Shown here piece by piece: positions 1 through 11,685 of a DNA stretch of 64,000 nt (within the stretch, counting starts at the first letter, position 1; each line of letters starts with the position of its first letter). The stretch lies in NCBI GenBank assembly GCA_001632435.1, contig KV424006.1, positions 61,261-125,260 on the forward strand, written 5' to 3'. Source of the DNA: Calocera cornea HHB12733 (taxonomy: Eukaryota > Basidiomycota > Dacrymycetes > Dacrymycetales > Dacrymycetaceae). A program made the position numbers and the translations under genes. The notes beneath the pieces were generated by a model. That model made no database searches. It was not told the DNA's origin and worked only from the letters and a program-made list of their open reading frames with translations.

Positions 1-62
1 TCGTTCGCTTGGCTGGCCGCGGGCGGACCCGATGGGGCCAGGGTCGCGAAATCAGAAATCGC

Positions 63-86
63 GCCTTCGCCTTCGCCTTCGCCTTC
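63..86. repeat. Tandem hexamer (GCCTTC)x4
   Basis: Four perfect consecutive copies of GCCTTC. It is a plain microsatellite in GC-rich DNA, with no gene context. Confidence 0.9.
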
Positions 87-914
87 GCTCGGCGCGCGGT
101 GCCGACATCCGTCGATCTCCCGCGCGCTAAGCCGGCCCAAACACCAAGCAGGCCAGCGCCCGACCCGCCCACGCCCCGCGTATCTCGTAGGGCAAGCGTG
201 GACGCGACGACTCATCGTGACCCGTCCCTCTTCTGTCCCGGCGGAATGATCGACTCCGACTCCCTCTCCGGCGCTACACCACTTACATATGAACAATACA
301 GGATAATCAATCTATGACTCGGGCCATAGCACAGCTCTGTCCTAAAGCCCGTAACGTAACATCTAACCCCCCACGTATCACATAGCTCGCAGTACATGCT
401 TCTGCCCGCAGCCGCGGCCGATTTTTTGCCTCACTCATGGATCCGCCGTCGTGGGCTGAGAACCATCGTCCGGATTTCCCACCTTCCCACTCCCGCTTCC
501 CAGCATCCTCACCTTCTGAGCTCGATAAGCTTACTGATCTCTGATCTTCTTCAGCAACCGGCCCAACTCTTCCAAAGCATTCCAGCTGAATCACAGCAAA
601 AACCGGACGACCGGACCCCGTCGGGCGAAGAATCTCGGAAGCTCGGCCCTTCGTTCCCTCGCCTGGATAGCGCACCAAGTGCTTGCATGCGCGGTTACCA
701 GGACCCGCGCTGGTGGCAACGCCGCTGGCCGCCGCAGCGGGGTCGGAATAGCGATGGAGCGCAGCGACTGAGGCTGAGGGCCCGATCACGCGCACGGGCG
801 CTTATCCCCGATTTCTATTTTACCACCTAACAGACGTTCAATCGCAAGACACGACACGTCGGCCCGACCGGTGGGTGCACTGAACGGGCATTACATTACA
901 TACTCAGCAGCACG

Positions 915-1175
915 GGAAACGCGGCGCTGCGCCCTTTGTCAGTCTGCGATAAGCACGTACAACGTCAATATGTGTGTCGGCGTTACGACTGACCAACTGC
1001 TCCTGCGCCCTGGCGGAGATATCGGGGACCGCTCGTGCGAGCGCTCCGCCTCGGGCGAACGTCGAGCCGTTGCAACCTGCCTCGGTGAGCAACCTCATCA
1101 TATTGTCCGTGTTCAGCGCTGCCGTGGACGCCGCACGCATGTAGCCAACCCGGTGTTGGACATCGGTGACTTCGG
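915..1175 (+). repeat. Diverged direct repeat, copy R1
   Basis: This segment aligns in the same orientation with about 18600-18860. Shared landmarks in the same order include ACTCAGCAGC, CTTTGTCA-TCTGCGA-AA, CTGACCA and GAGCGCTCCG-CTCGGGCGA. The copies are clearly diverged. Together they bracket the block holding both minus-strand F-box genes and the Plavaka-like element. The class of repeat is not recognisable from sequence alone. Confidence 0.5.
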
Positions 1176-1563
1176 CCGGTTTGAGTCGGTCGAAAGCGGC
1201 GATCGGGTCCCTCGATCACCGTTCGGTTCGCTCGGTTCCAGATCGGGCTTCAATTTCGACGCAACGCGATTCGGCTCCGTTATGAACAGTATTGACCCTT
1301 TTCCTGAATCGGTGGAAATGAATCTCCAGGTCAGGAAACCAAGTCCTGAACATCGCCGCGCGGCGTTCCTGCTGATCTCGTGCATGTATGGCGCATGGTA
1401 CGTGCCATATTGTATTACACAGATCATAATACAGACATGTAGTGACAGAGATGGGAGTGAAAAATGAGATGGACGATGACAAAGCGTAGACTAATGTAGT
1501 CTGTCGTGGTGCGAGATCAGGAACGGTGGTGCGTAGGGGAACGTATATGTATCAAACATACCT

Positions 1564-2822
1564 TTATTCAGCCGCAGGCAACATCATCCACGTCAGTCCT
1601 TTGCTGTCCAACACGGTGATGCCTATATCCTTCATTCGCAAAGAAAACTGCATCCAGCCACCCGCAATACTCGGATGACTCCGATAGAGCTCTTCCCATG
1701 AGAATCTTGGATCGTCCAAGTGTAGAAACTTGAAGTAGATCATGGCTCGATTCGTCTCCACATCATCGACGAAGTTTAGATAGACCGCGGGCAAGTCTTG
1801 GAACACGGTGAGGAGGTGAATGTGAAGGACCGAGGGCGGAAAGTGCGAAAACCAATCTTTGCCGGGAAAAGGCGCATGCTCATCTACCCACTCCCAGATG
1901 CGAAAGGCAATATGTTGAAGGTGAGGAACCATTGCCTTGGGGATGATAGTAAGCGGCAAACTGTCGAATATGATATACTCCAGTCGTGGGCCATGGTAGC
2001 GTAGAAACTGAAGGAGTAAGGACAGATCGCCCGTTGCCAAATCAGGAATGCAGAGCTCAGTTAGAGAGGGAAACTGGCAACGAGCAAAGTACCCGATCGT
2101 CCCTGCGTCCATATCCTCGTACGAAGAGAGGTGTAGAAGCTTCAATGCTGGAGCTTGAAGAACGGGAATATCTGCTGTATCCTTATGCACTTCAATTTCG
2201 CAATGACCAGTATGAAGGGAAAGTTGATGGAGTGAAGTGAAGTCTGTGAGAGCACATAGCACAGAATAGAGCGACTCGTGACCAGCGACCTGAACGTAGA
2301 GGATGCGCAGCGTATTGGCACAGCTTGCCGAGAGAGCAGCAAGCTCGCGAAAAGATGTCCTGAGGCCCCTAACCGATATGAGGTTTCGTGCCTGGCTGAA
2401 TATGCTGGCGATATCTCTGAAATCTTCGTCGTTGTACTGTAGATTGCTGTTCTCCAGAAGACATATATGTTTGATGCAGCGCGAAGCATAAGACCCGGAG
2501 AGACGACGGTGAGGCAGGTTTGCAGCGAGCCGGAAAGCTGTGCTTGAGTGGGAAATGGAGACCTTGCGAAAAAGTAAAGGCTCGGCAAGTTCCTTGCTGG
2601 TATCTTAGCTCGGCACACAGAAAGAGCAGTATTCTACCTCACCTTCCAGGCCTTGCAGACCAATAAGATGGACAGCAACGCGTGACGCGCATCCGTATCC
2701 AGCATTTCCTCCTCCATTATTGCGAAGATCATGTACCACAACTCTACGCTGAGCGCCCCAACGGATTGCTGAGAAATGACCTTGCCACTGCGCGAGACCA
2801 CCGTTGCCTTGGAGGAAGTCAT
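1564..2822 (-). CDS. F-box/LRR-like protein, paralogue 1
   Basis: Two exons, 2822-2643 and 2592-1564, with a 50-nt intron between them, give a 402-aa protein. Exon 1 starts MTSS and holds a short F-box (ELWYMIFAIMEEE ... LLVCKAWK). Exon 2 starts ELAEPLLFR and carries leucine-rich, F-box-associated repeats ending GITVLDSKGLTWMML. The start is set by the MTSS start shared with two paralogues in this window (17272-18516 and 38519-39776). Those have the intron at the same place after CK-W-K. The acceptor appears to be AAG rather than YAG, chosen because it keeps the conserved E-[LI]-A-x-P-L-L-x-R start of exon 2. F-box proteins are substrate adaptors of SCF ubiquitin ligases; this family is hugely expanded in Agaricomycetes and its targets are unknown. 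Three ACGCGT boxes lie just upstream. Confidence 0.8.
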
Positions 2823-2837
2823 AGTGAAGACTGGTGG

Positions 2838-2889
2838 ACGCGTCTGGCAAGTCTCGACGCGTTGCTGATGCGGAAGGGACGCGACGCGT
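2838..2889 (-). promoter_or_regulatory. Three ACGCGT (MCB-like) boxes before F-box gene 1
   Basis: ACGCGT occurs at 2838-2843, 2857-2862 and 2884-2889, that is 15-62 bp upstream of the start codon at 2822. ACGCGT is the MluI cell-cycle box bound by MBF (Mbp1/Swi6 type) in fungi. Whether it lies in promoter or 5' leader is not known. Confidence 0.55.
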
Positions 2890-3524
2890 TCGGGTGGTCC
2901 GTGCGTGCAAGCGCCACTCGGAAGAAGTCTGTCGCACTTACAAGCATGTTTTTGGGATGGAGACAACTCTAGGCACGGCTTGCATTTGTTGTTATGCCAA
3001 GCAGGAGAGGCGCCTAAATACTGTACAGTTCCTGCTTCCGTAAGCTAGCGATACGACGCAAGGCGAAATTACTGCAATCCTGGCCTAAACGAATCTTCAT
3101 TTGTGCCACTACAGTAACAGTATCGCTACGCTGTCTGCTGGACTCGGCAACCTGTCAGTTGATGTCTGTTCGTATCATATCGAGTCGTGTTCCGGACAGC
3201 ACGAGCATGACTGGTGCTATACGCAACTGGAGGGGGCGTGACGTACATCGGCAATTTCTGGTGAGTCTCTGGAGTGCTGCGGAGGCTCGGGGAGGATGGG
3301 AGACGTCGGAGAATGGTACCCTCTCTAGGGTGCTCCCGAGCGGTCTGCAGTCACCCCGTCTCCTCTCAAGCGTTCCAGGAGAACACCTCCTGCTCTGAAG
3401 CTCCTCACGACTCCTCTACTTAGCATGCTCCATATATGTCTGGAACGTTGACATAGCTCCAGGTGCTGTAGTTTGCAAACGATTGTAATTGCATGAATTC
3501 TACTATTTACAGACCTTAGAACAG
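2890..3524. other. Gap between F-box gene 1 and the element's left motif cluster
   Basis: No gene is visible. The left end of the Plavaka-like element should fall in or near here, since the outermost motif copy is at 3525. CACTA-like starts were looked for, for example CACTACAG near 3107, but no matching inverted end was found on the right, so the terminus is unresolved. Confidence 0.4.
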
Positions 3525-3607
3525 TTCGATTTCGGGTTGCACAACGCAGCACTCCGCTCTGTATGTACTATGTCGTTGCATGCCATTGGGCAGCATTCGA
3601 TTTGGGG
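3525..3607 (+). repeat. Left cluster of the GTTCGATTTGGGG motif (two copies)
   Basis: Copies at 3525-3536 (TTCGATTTCGGG, one mismatch) and 3596-3607 (exact). The flanks are also related: TTG, then CGCAG a few bases downstream in both, suggesting a local duplication of about 71 bp. Both copies point in the same direction. Confidence 0.85.
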
Positions 3608-3775
3608 TTGTGCGTCGCAGACCGCCCTGCCCAATGTTAGTCAGTAGCTCCCCGGTATATAACGGGCCAAGTGCATACAGCAAGCTTGGTTTCGGTCTTT
3701 TTGGTGCGTCCAGAGGATCTGTAGAATAAATGAGCACTTCGGCATTCATACTAGGTTGGACAAGATTTACCTTTG

Positions 3776-5673
3776 TCACCGCGTGAAATCGTCGTCTGCC
3801 AGCATGGGAACCACAGCTTCTTCCGCCGTCTCAACCGAAACGCCCGCCTTGTAGCTGTAGTACAAGAGGTTAGCCCAATTTGGGAAGCTCCAGACATAGC
3901 TCAAGCGACAGATGCATACCATCCCTGCTTGTATAGGTTGTCCTGCAACCGCGCCAGACCTTCCGGATTGACCTCCTCAAACTTTGACAGTACATTCATG
4001 TGTCCATTGAAGATGGCACTTGCGGAGGACTGCGTGAACTCTAGTGATTGATGCACGCCAGTAGACCATTCTTTGATAGCATGATCAAGCTGGTAATGTA
4101 TTAGTAAGATAGCATAGGAATGCACAAGGAAGACGCACGGCGGTTGCAGCCAACGCCAGAACTTGAATAGGCACGGGGTTGAACTGTGCCGGATAATGAA
4201 CACCCAGAGCTTCTTTGTTCCGGAAGATGCAGGTGTGAATCACAGAGGCGATTACATGCGACGCATAGGCACCAGACCGTTTGAAAGGATCCTGCTACCC
4301 ATCAATATCCCACTATGAGGCAAATGTCACAGACGAGCCTCAAAAGTAAAAGCCACGCGTTCTATCAGGAACTCTGCCAGATTTCGATTTGCGGCCTCGC
4401 ACTCTCTATCTGCTTCGAAGGAGATGGGCAAAGATTTCTTCTCCGCTTCGTCCGGCGAGAGATGAAGACGCCCAATTGCACTGCGGGCTGCATTCTTGAA
4501 CTCGTTCGTCAGATGAGCGGTCCGAGACATGATCTAGATAGCATGTCAGTATGTAAGTGCAAGACCGCAAGCACGTACTATCTTCATAATGGCCTCGTTC
4601 TCCTCCAGTGGCCGTTCGAGCTGCTCGCAGGCAATTGTCCATGCCTCCACTGCTAGTGCCATGGCTTCGCGAGGCATCAGATCGTACGGCCCACGAACAA
4701 GGAGATTTACTCGAAATATCTCATTGGCAAGCGAGAGTATTCCCCTGGTGACTTCGTCATACTCGCTTGCACTTGGCTTCTTGTATTTTGCGCGCTTGTT
4801 TGGCAGCGCGGTCTTCGTATCCTCGGGTGCGGCTCTCCTGGAAGTCATTTCAATACCGTTCGATTTCAGGCCCCTTGATGCTCACCTCCTACCCGCCATG
4901 CTTGATGGAACCAGGTTCAGCACGGTTCGCGCATCCATCTCCGCTGTAGCCGAAGCCGTAGCACTATCGCCCACGGCAATCGCATTCACCGTTGAAGTAG
5001 GTCCCGGCAGGCGAGTCGACTCTACTGTTTGCATCAGTCAGGCTAGCCATTGAGCTTTTCAGCCGACCCACCTCGTGTCATACGCAGATGAGGCTGCTGT
5101 TCCCATTTGCGCCGCACAAGGGATACTGGATGCAGTTCGTCTTCGAACATGGTCCTGGCCGACGTTACCTGTCTGAGGTCAATGCAAGTCCAAACTACAC
5201 TGCCATGTATGGTACGTACTCGGGTGGGGAGCTGTGATGCTCTGCCGGCTGCAGATTTGCCTTGGGCAGCAGGCGGTTCCTCTTCCTCTTCTGGGTCCTT
5301 GCCTGCATCTACATCGTCGTCAAGGTTATCTGGAGGCAGGTGAGTGCATGATTCAGGTCAGGATCGGACTAGCTTGCACACCAGGGAACCTGTCGTAAGT
5401 CATGCGACTAGCCCAGCCATCTGCCTCATCTTGCTCCTCTTCACTCTCAACATCCTCAATCTCATCCTCTTCAACAGGTTCGCTCCTACGCACGGCGGGT
5501 CCGGATGAGCGCTTGCTGGAGGCTGTAACTCCGAGTGGAGGAGCCGTTTGCTTGCCCGATGAATCACTCGGGCAGGTTTCACTTGCAATGAACCTTTTCG
5601 TTGCCGACCTCGTCTTGCTTGAGACTACTCTGGAAGCAGCTCGGTCCCGTACTGAAGCCGAATCCAACACCAT
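3776..5673 (-). CDS. DUF6532-type basidiomycete protein
   Basis: Nine exons on the minus strand give a 497-aa model: 5673-5382, 5329-5220, 5168-5072, 5024-4886, 4837-4579, 4533-4339, 4291-4139, 4089-3920 and 3854-3776. All phases agree. The N-terminus is Ser/Glu-rich with an acidic stretch (about residues 70-85). The C-terminal half matches the layout of DUF6532 as I remember it: a helical start (EVTRGILSLANEIFRVN), NRNLAEFL, then LDHAIKEWSTGVHQSLEFT and the SKFEEVNPEG region. Function is unknown; the family is expanded in Agaricomycetes. The intron after TFE (4292-4338) seems to need a non-GT donor, the weakest point of the model. The gene is divergent from the transposase, with a motif copy at 6193 in the shared 590-bp promoter. 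No frameshift was found, so it appears intact. Confidence 0.65.
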
Positions 5674-6264
5674 GATCAATGTGTCACCAATCAACTCGGA
5701 TATATCAATGCAGAGCAGGCGGTAACGATACATTGGGAGATCAATCACTCACATGCCTGCTGTCCTTTTACGCTAAGCTTCCTCACACGCCAATCAGAGG
5801 ACTTACTCTCTGGATTGTCAATGGGCTGGGCCGAGCGTCCTTGGTTGCGTGACATTGTAAGGCACTTCAAGTCAAGAGGGTCCAAAGGGCCGACCACAGG
5901 TAGAGGTCTTGTTCGTGAACACAATCGAGGAGGGGAAATGATCACAGAAAATTGTGCAGAAAGATACACAAGCAAGTCGTCAAGAGCGGGGGGGTAAGTG
6001 CCTTGCTCCCTCGCAGAGACGGGCATTTTGCTCGCCGCTTTGATGGGGTTTAGCATGTTTTTTCTGGGCGCAGAGAATCCCGTTTTAGGCACCGCTTGAC
6101 CACTGCCGACTCGGATGCTATATGCCCAGCACAATAAGGACCCTGAGTACCCGATGTCCGATCTTATCAAGATCGTCAGGCTCTTTGCCTCATTCGATTT
6201 GGGGTCGCCTGCCTGACACCCGCTCTCCCTTCGCACATTCTCGCCAACCATTATCGCGGTACTC

Positions 6265-9200
6265 ATGGACTGGGTTTGCAGTTATTGTAATCGAGTGCTG
6301 AAAAGCCAATGTGGACTGCACTCGCACCTGGCTCAAACTCGCTCTTGCTACTTGGCCTGCCTAGATGACGTGCGCAAAGGGCAAGACCTTGAATCGAACG
6401 ATCGTCCTGCTGCACTCCAAGAACTTCCCATGGAGATGGGCCCCAAAGCGCCCTTTGCGCCCTTTGAAGCTCAAGGCTGCGAGGAGATATCGTCATACTT
6501 TGGAGACGGAGAGCCGCTTGTCCCTGCACACCATGATGACACTGGCAGTGGTCACTGGCCTGGTTCGACAGCTCCGCCAGCACCTTCAAGCAACTCCGCA
6601 GCTATCTTCATTGAGCACTTCCCTGATGACGCCGGAACATCATATGGGCAATCTGAGCTACCGTTCAACGACCTATGGACGCACATGCTGTTATCTTATG
6701 GATCAGCTTACGGCCCCTTCCAGACAGAGGCGGAATGGGATCTCGCTTGGAACTTCATTCGCAGCGGACTTTCCAAACAACGCATCAACAACTTCCTTCG
6801 CAGCCCAGTGGTGTGTTTGTCTGTTCTGCGCGTATTGATGGTGTCATATGTACTAATATCCGTCCTAGCTACGGGATCGTCCCAACCCCGCCTTCCGCAA
6901 TGCTCAGCAGCTCGACCGCATCCTTGACGAAGAACTGCCTATTGGGCCACAATTCCATGTTACGCAACTCGAAGTTCAGGGTAACTCAGCATATGATACT
7001 GAACTGTTGGAAGTATGGGGGAGGGATCCTTTGGACTGCATTCGAGAACTTCTGAGCGACCCGCTGTTGGAAAGCTCCATTGACTATGCGCCTTGTCGAG
7101 AATACATCGACGAAGCGCACACACGACGGATCTACTCTGAGTATGCAACCGGGAATCATATGTGGGATATTCAGGTAAGTCGATTCTTCTGCAGATCTGA
7201 GCGACGTACTGAGCCTACTCAGGAGTGCTTGCCGAGCGGGTCAACAGTAGCCGCTGTCATCCTTGCATCTGATAAGACCCAATTATCCATGTTTCGGGGC
7301 AACAAAAGCGCGTGGCCCGTTTACATTTCCCTTGCCAACATTCACAAAGAGATCCGCCGAAAACCGAACGAGCGTGCTATGGTTCTACTGGGTTATCTCC
7401 CATCGGCCAAATTGGGGCTCTCACTCAGCGATGCAGAACGAGCTATACGGCAACATGATGTCTTTCATCATTGTATCGCTGCGCTTCTGGAGCCAATGCA
7501 CCAAGCCAGCAGAGAGGGTGTCATGATGACTTGTGCCGATGGCCGTACACGTCGTATCCACCCCGTCCTTGTCTCTTATATTGCCGACCATCCAGAGCAA
7601 TGTATGATTGTGGGATGCCGACAGAATCGCTGCCCAAGATGCAACGTCGACCCAGACGCTCGAGGCGAGCTGCATACCGGTTCCGCGCGCGACCCCAAAT
7701 CGATTATACGAATCAGCAGGATGAACAAGGATGAGCGCGCCTTTCGATGCCAAATGAAGGACCTAGGACTTATCCCAATCGCGAGACCATTCTGGGCCGA
7801 TCTACCACTTTCAAATATATTCGATGCGATGACCCCCGATCTGCTGCACGAACTGCACAAGGGCCTCTTCAAGGATCACCTATTCAAGTGGGTCTCGCAT
7901 CTTTTCGGGATCGACACCATCGATGAACGGTACAAGATGTTGGAGCCTCACGATGGCCTTCTCTTGTTTCCACGCGGTATCTCCAAGATTGAGCAGTGGA
8001 CAGGCACAGAATACAAGAATATGCAGAAGAGCTTCTGTGCCATACTTGCTGGCTTCGTGCCGCTACCGGTTCACAAGGCGGTCCGAGGCTTACTGGACTT
8101 CATATATCTGTCGCAATACCCCATGCACTCAGACCACTCCTTATCTTTGATGTCTACAGCTTGGCAAGAGTTTCACTCGAATAAGGACGTGTTCACCTCA
8201 GCTCTCAGTGGTCACGGCTTCAATTTTCCCAAGATGCACAAGGCCAATCACAACATCGAGGCTATACAGTCACGCGGTACTCTGGACGGGTACAGCACGG
8301 AGCTGCCTGAGATGTTGCACAAGACAGAAGCAAAGAAGCAATACCGAGCTGGCAACAAACGAGATCCTTTTCGGCACATGGCGAAATCGCTGCGGCGAGA
8401 TACTTCTCTTGAGCAATTTGGACGTTATCTGCACTGGCTGCAGCGTCAAGGCCCGGGCAGTAGCCAAGTAACCGTGTATGCGAGTACATCGAAGGAACCG
8501 GATGTTCGATTTGGGGCTGCGGACGCCAGAGAGGACGTATGCGCCAGTTCCCTACCCAGTCTGGTGATGCAAGAGCACAGAGCTGTACTTCGGCGTCCAT
8601 TGAGCTCCAGCAAGACAGTGCATCGTCTGCCCTCCGCCCCTAAATATCCTGCAATGCTCATCAAAGATATTGAGCTGAAGTTCGGCATAGTTGGATTTCT
8701 GGCGGCTCTCCATGCGTTCCTCAAAACCGGCTACCCTACTTGCAAATGGATCCCCTCTTTGAGTGATCAAGTTTCTTGTCACGACATGATGCGTTTGGTC
8801 CTTCCGCCATTGTCTGGACAGCAGGAATCATTGCGGCTTGCTGCTCACTGCCGCCCACCCCAAATCGAAACTACTCCGCGGGGAACTTGTAATTCCGAGA
8901 GATACGACACGGTCATCATACCCACGAGGGATTCTAGACGTCAGTCACCGCTGCGTGGTAAGCAAACAGCCAAGCGTTGTTTTCCAATCGTCTCGAAGTA
9001 ACAGATCGATTCAGGGCATTCCGTTGCACGTCTCCGAGCTGTGTTCGAGGTTCACTCTCGTCCCGGATTACCACACCTTGAGCTGGCATATATCGACTGG
9101 TTTACCGATCCAGTAGCGTCCTCACAAGCTGTTCGAATGTATGAAGTTGGCCCGATAGTTGGCGCCAATGGCATGCCAAAGGGGGAGATCGTGCACGTAC

Positions 9201-9397
9201 GGAGCATCGCACGGACCTGCCATCTCGTCAAAGTCCCAGAACGAATCGAAAGCACACGGCACCTTGCAGTGTCGGCTCGTCCCGCGCACGAGAAGTATTG
9301 GGTAAACCCGCACATAGACCTTCATTTTTTTTCTACCTACATTGTCGGCCCAGTAATTCCTTCAAGTTCCAATCCTACGAATTCATCCTCCACCTAG
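6265..9397 (+). CDS. Plavaka-type (CACTA-like) transposase
   Basis: Four exons, 6265-6810, 6869-7174, 7223-8957 and 9015-9397, encode about 989 aa with no internal stop. An N-terminal zinc knuckle of form C-x2-C-x12-H-x6-C (C5, C8, H21, C28) is followed by a variable linker. The core has ILASDKTQLSMF (about residue 300), a GNKSAWPVY stretch, then a CRQNRCPRCN cysteine pair. The C-terminus ends with the ELAYIDWF and YWVNPHIDLHFFSTY-like segments usual for Plavaka proteins. Plavaka belongs to the CMC/CACTA group of DDE transposases, which cut and paste DNA using terminal and subterminal repeats. The intron at 7175-7222 is 48 nt and in frame; GTAAGT and the alignment support splicing. The stop is 15 bp from the stop of the converging minus-strand gene. 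Three copies of the block's 12-mer lie within this gene. Confidence 0.85.
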
Positions 9398-9412
9398 ACA
9401 TTGTAATCATAG

Positions 9413-9937
9413 CTAGGCAGAGAATTGCGAGCGATATACTTGTCCCAGCTCGCCCAAATACGCCACACCATCTCGATGCAACTGTGCGCAGTGCGCTGCT
9501 TCTGCTTCCAGAGAATTCAGGTCGGTGCACTGAATGTGGCCGGCTTCATGAAGAACGCGGATCGCTCGTCGAACCCACATGCGACAGGTGAATCTGTGTG
9601 GTTGATCCTCCGGGTGGGTCTGCATTGGGATTACACCGAGTAGATGGTCGAGAGTTGCTGCGTGGTGTACTGAGTAAGGATGATGCAACGATGAGACAGA
9701 ATAAGACGCACTGGGATGGACGAATTGCCCAATTTGAATGGCTGCGAGTGCCAAATGGGACGCGATCGGGTTCCAGTTCTGCATATGGTACATCCAGCCG
9801 TCCGAGACACTGATAGCGTGGAATGCCCATCTCGCTCCATCCGGTCCAAATGTATAAACCATCCAGTGGAAGTCCTCCTCCCGCCAGCATAATGCCAAGT
9901 ACAGGCCATGGACGAGGTTCGAGCCGTCGACAGGCAT
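9413..9937 (-). CDS. Small HW/Cys-motif fungal protein, unknown function
   Basis: The start at 9937 (MPVDGSNL) gives 174 aa unspliced, or 160 aa if the in-frame 42-nt intron at 9670-9711 (GTGCGT...CTCAG) is removed. Visible blocks are LALCWREEDFHWMVYTF, WAFHAIS, QNWNPIA, LLGVIPM and CRMWVRRAIRVL. An early H-W followed later by C-x-x-W-V is reminiscent of fungal proteins with a permuted papain-like (LRAT/NlpC-P60-like) layout, but that link is only a guess. The open frame continues upstream of the chosen start, so an extra 5' exon is possible. It is divergent from the kinase gene and converges on the transposase. No frameshift was seen. Confidence 0.55.
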   Translation of the reverse strand: MPVDGSNLVHGLYLALCWREEDFHWMVYTFGPDGARWAFHAISVSDGWMYHMQNWNPIASHLALAAIQIGQFVHPSASYSVSSLHHPYSVHHAATLDHLLGVIPMQTHPEDQPHRFTCRMWVRRAIRVLHEAGHIQCTDLNSLEAEAAHCAQLHRDGVAYLGELGQVYRSQFSA

Positions 9938-10462
9938 AGTTCCGAACGATCGACAATGATACAGCGGGCGACGTGAGTGTGATGCGGTGCAGCGTCGAGA
10001 TAAGAGGCGACTGTTTGCTGTGTTAAGTATAGTTGCGCCCAGATCAAGAAGCTCCGAGTCAACGCGATGAAATTGCCAGCAAAGCACTCAGTGGAGTCAG
10101 GGTACAGTAATTGTCCGCCTGTCCGCTGCCGGCCAAAAAGGAAGTGTTCGTCTTGACGCCGTGCGGACTGTCTTCTCACGGGGCTTGTTGGAAAAAGGAA
10201 GCGGTTCGATTCGGGGACGCTCTCCGAGACCCGAGGAGACTGAAGGATAAAGGCTATGGCGGATCACGCGCTCGTTGGGGTGCCCCGAATCGAACTGCGA
10301 CAGCGTATATCATGGTACGGGCCGCGCGGACGTATAAGTCCTGCATGCCTATCTCTGACCTGCCCCTTCCGCTCTGGTTTCAGCCTAACCTCAAGTACGT
10401 TGCCCATGTTATGTCCAACGATTGGACTTTCTAATGCCCTGGATAGACTGTCAGCACCAATC

Positions 10463-11424
10463 ATGACCACCTCAATCCAAAGGCGTACGATATCTCCCTT
10501 GTGGCCTTCGTTTTCGTGGCACCTCTGGCTGGCTCTCCCGGCCATAGCACGCGGCTGGATCTACGCACATATCCTCATTATCGCGGCTATTCTACGACAG
10601 CCAAAGCAGTTCCTACGAAGCCGCATAGTCCCTGAAGTACCGCGAGTGTCATATCTCCCCGGTGGGATTGTTGCGAAGAGCACGACGTCTCGCGAATACA
10701 GTGCTTTGATCATGCTCAACTCCCTCGACCCCAGCCTGCCGGTGCCACATGTGTTGGATTGCATCACACTGCGAACGCACATTCGTCGCTATTTCAACTG
10801 CGGGCCGACCGGACTGGAGGAGGAGAATGTCATCCTGCTCATGACGCGGCTACCTGGATCGCCGCTCGGATCGCGGCTCGCCAAGTTCTCGGATGCTCAA
10901 GTTACTCGCCTTACAAATCAGATCGCATCGGTGTTCGACAAACTCAAGGAGCTACAGCCACCAAATGGATCCATATGCGGCGTAGACGGCCAGCCGTGTG
11001 TTTCGTACCTTATGTCTTTCAATGCATTTGGGCCCTTCGAGTCGCTTGCGGCATTCAACGCGTGGATGTTGGAGCGAGCGCGATGCCGAATTGATCTGAA
11101 GGAGAGAGCCTTGCCAGCTCGGCTTGACCATGCCAAGACGAGATTTGTACACGGTGATCTTAATCCGAGGAACATCCTCGCCGACGATGAGGGTAATCTG
11201 ACTGGTGTGATTGACTGGGAGTGCGCCGGGTATATGCCCGAGCATTGGGATCCTGCCTATGTGAGACCTGCGCATACGTATTGATATGATACTGACCTCC
11301 ATTGTAGGCGCTTTGCGTGTTCAACCGCTATCAAAACTGGATCAGAGTCATTCAAGGCGTATTTCCGGATGTTACGGATGCGATGGAGATAGAGGAGAAA
11401 TGGAGGTGCAGCTGGGGAGTGTAA
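10463..11424 (+). CDS. APH-family (aminoglycoside/choline kinase-like) phosphotransferase
   Basis: Two exons, 10463-11260 and 11308-11424, give 304 aa. The APH/choline-kinase signature is clear: VHGDLNPRNIL (catalytic Asp about residue 232) and VIDWECAG (metal-binding Asp about residue 251). An N-lobe segment (PGGIVAKST, LPGSPLGSRL) precedes it. A hydrophobic stretch near the N-terminus (LALPAIARGWIYAHILIIAAIL) could anchor it to a membrane. The 47-nt intron (GTGAGA...TTGTAG, with CTGAC branch site) is unambiguous because splicing keeps the frame through the C-terminal FNRYQNW region. The frame is open upstream to 10256; MTTSIQ was chosen as the first Met close to the domain. Such kinases are common in fungi, with small-molecule substrates mostly unknown; here it sits inside the candidate transposon. 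Two 12-mer variants lie upstream in inverted orientation. Confidence 0.8.
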
Positions 11425-11685
11425 GCTAAGGTCAGTCAAACGTCAATTCAACTGGCAATAACTAGGACAAGTACATACATTATTGGATACTTAAGCTAGT
11501 AGGATGAATACTAGCTATCTCGTTCCCTTCTCAATGGTATAGCGTTCGATTAGCGGCTTTGCAGCACGGCTCCTACCCGACCCGCTTCTGACCCCAAATC
11601 GAACCTGTGCATCATTCAAGGGGAGCAACACATCTTTCATTAAGTCTAAGGAGATCTACATAGACGGCGAGTAACTGTAGTTCTA

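Larger units (their letters stand above)
1..1563. other. Left-edge stretch without a supportable gene
   Basis: Several open frames occur on both strands, but none shows a recognisable domain, a consistent exon structure or a paralogue in the window, so no gene is called. Two things are visible: a short hexanucleotide array near position 63 and a diverged repeat near 915-1175, both listed separately. The stretch lies beyond the 3' end of the minus-strand F-box gene that stops at 1564. Confidence 0.5.

Noticed and set aside
3107..3130. CACTACAG as the left terminal repeat of a CACTA-type element
   Set aside because: No matching complement was found between 16.9 and 17.3 kb; a short CACTA by itself is too common.
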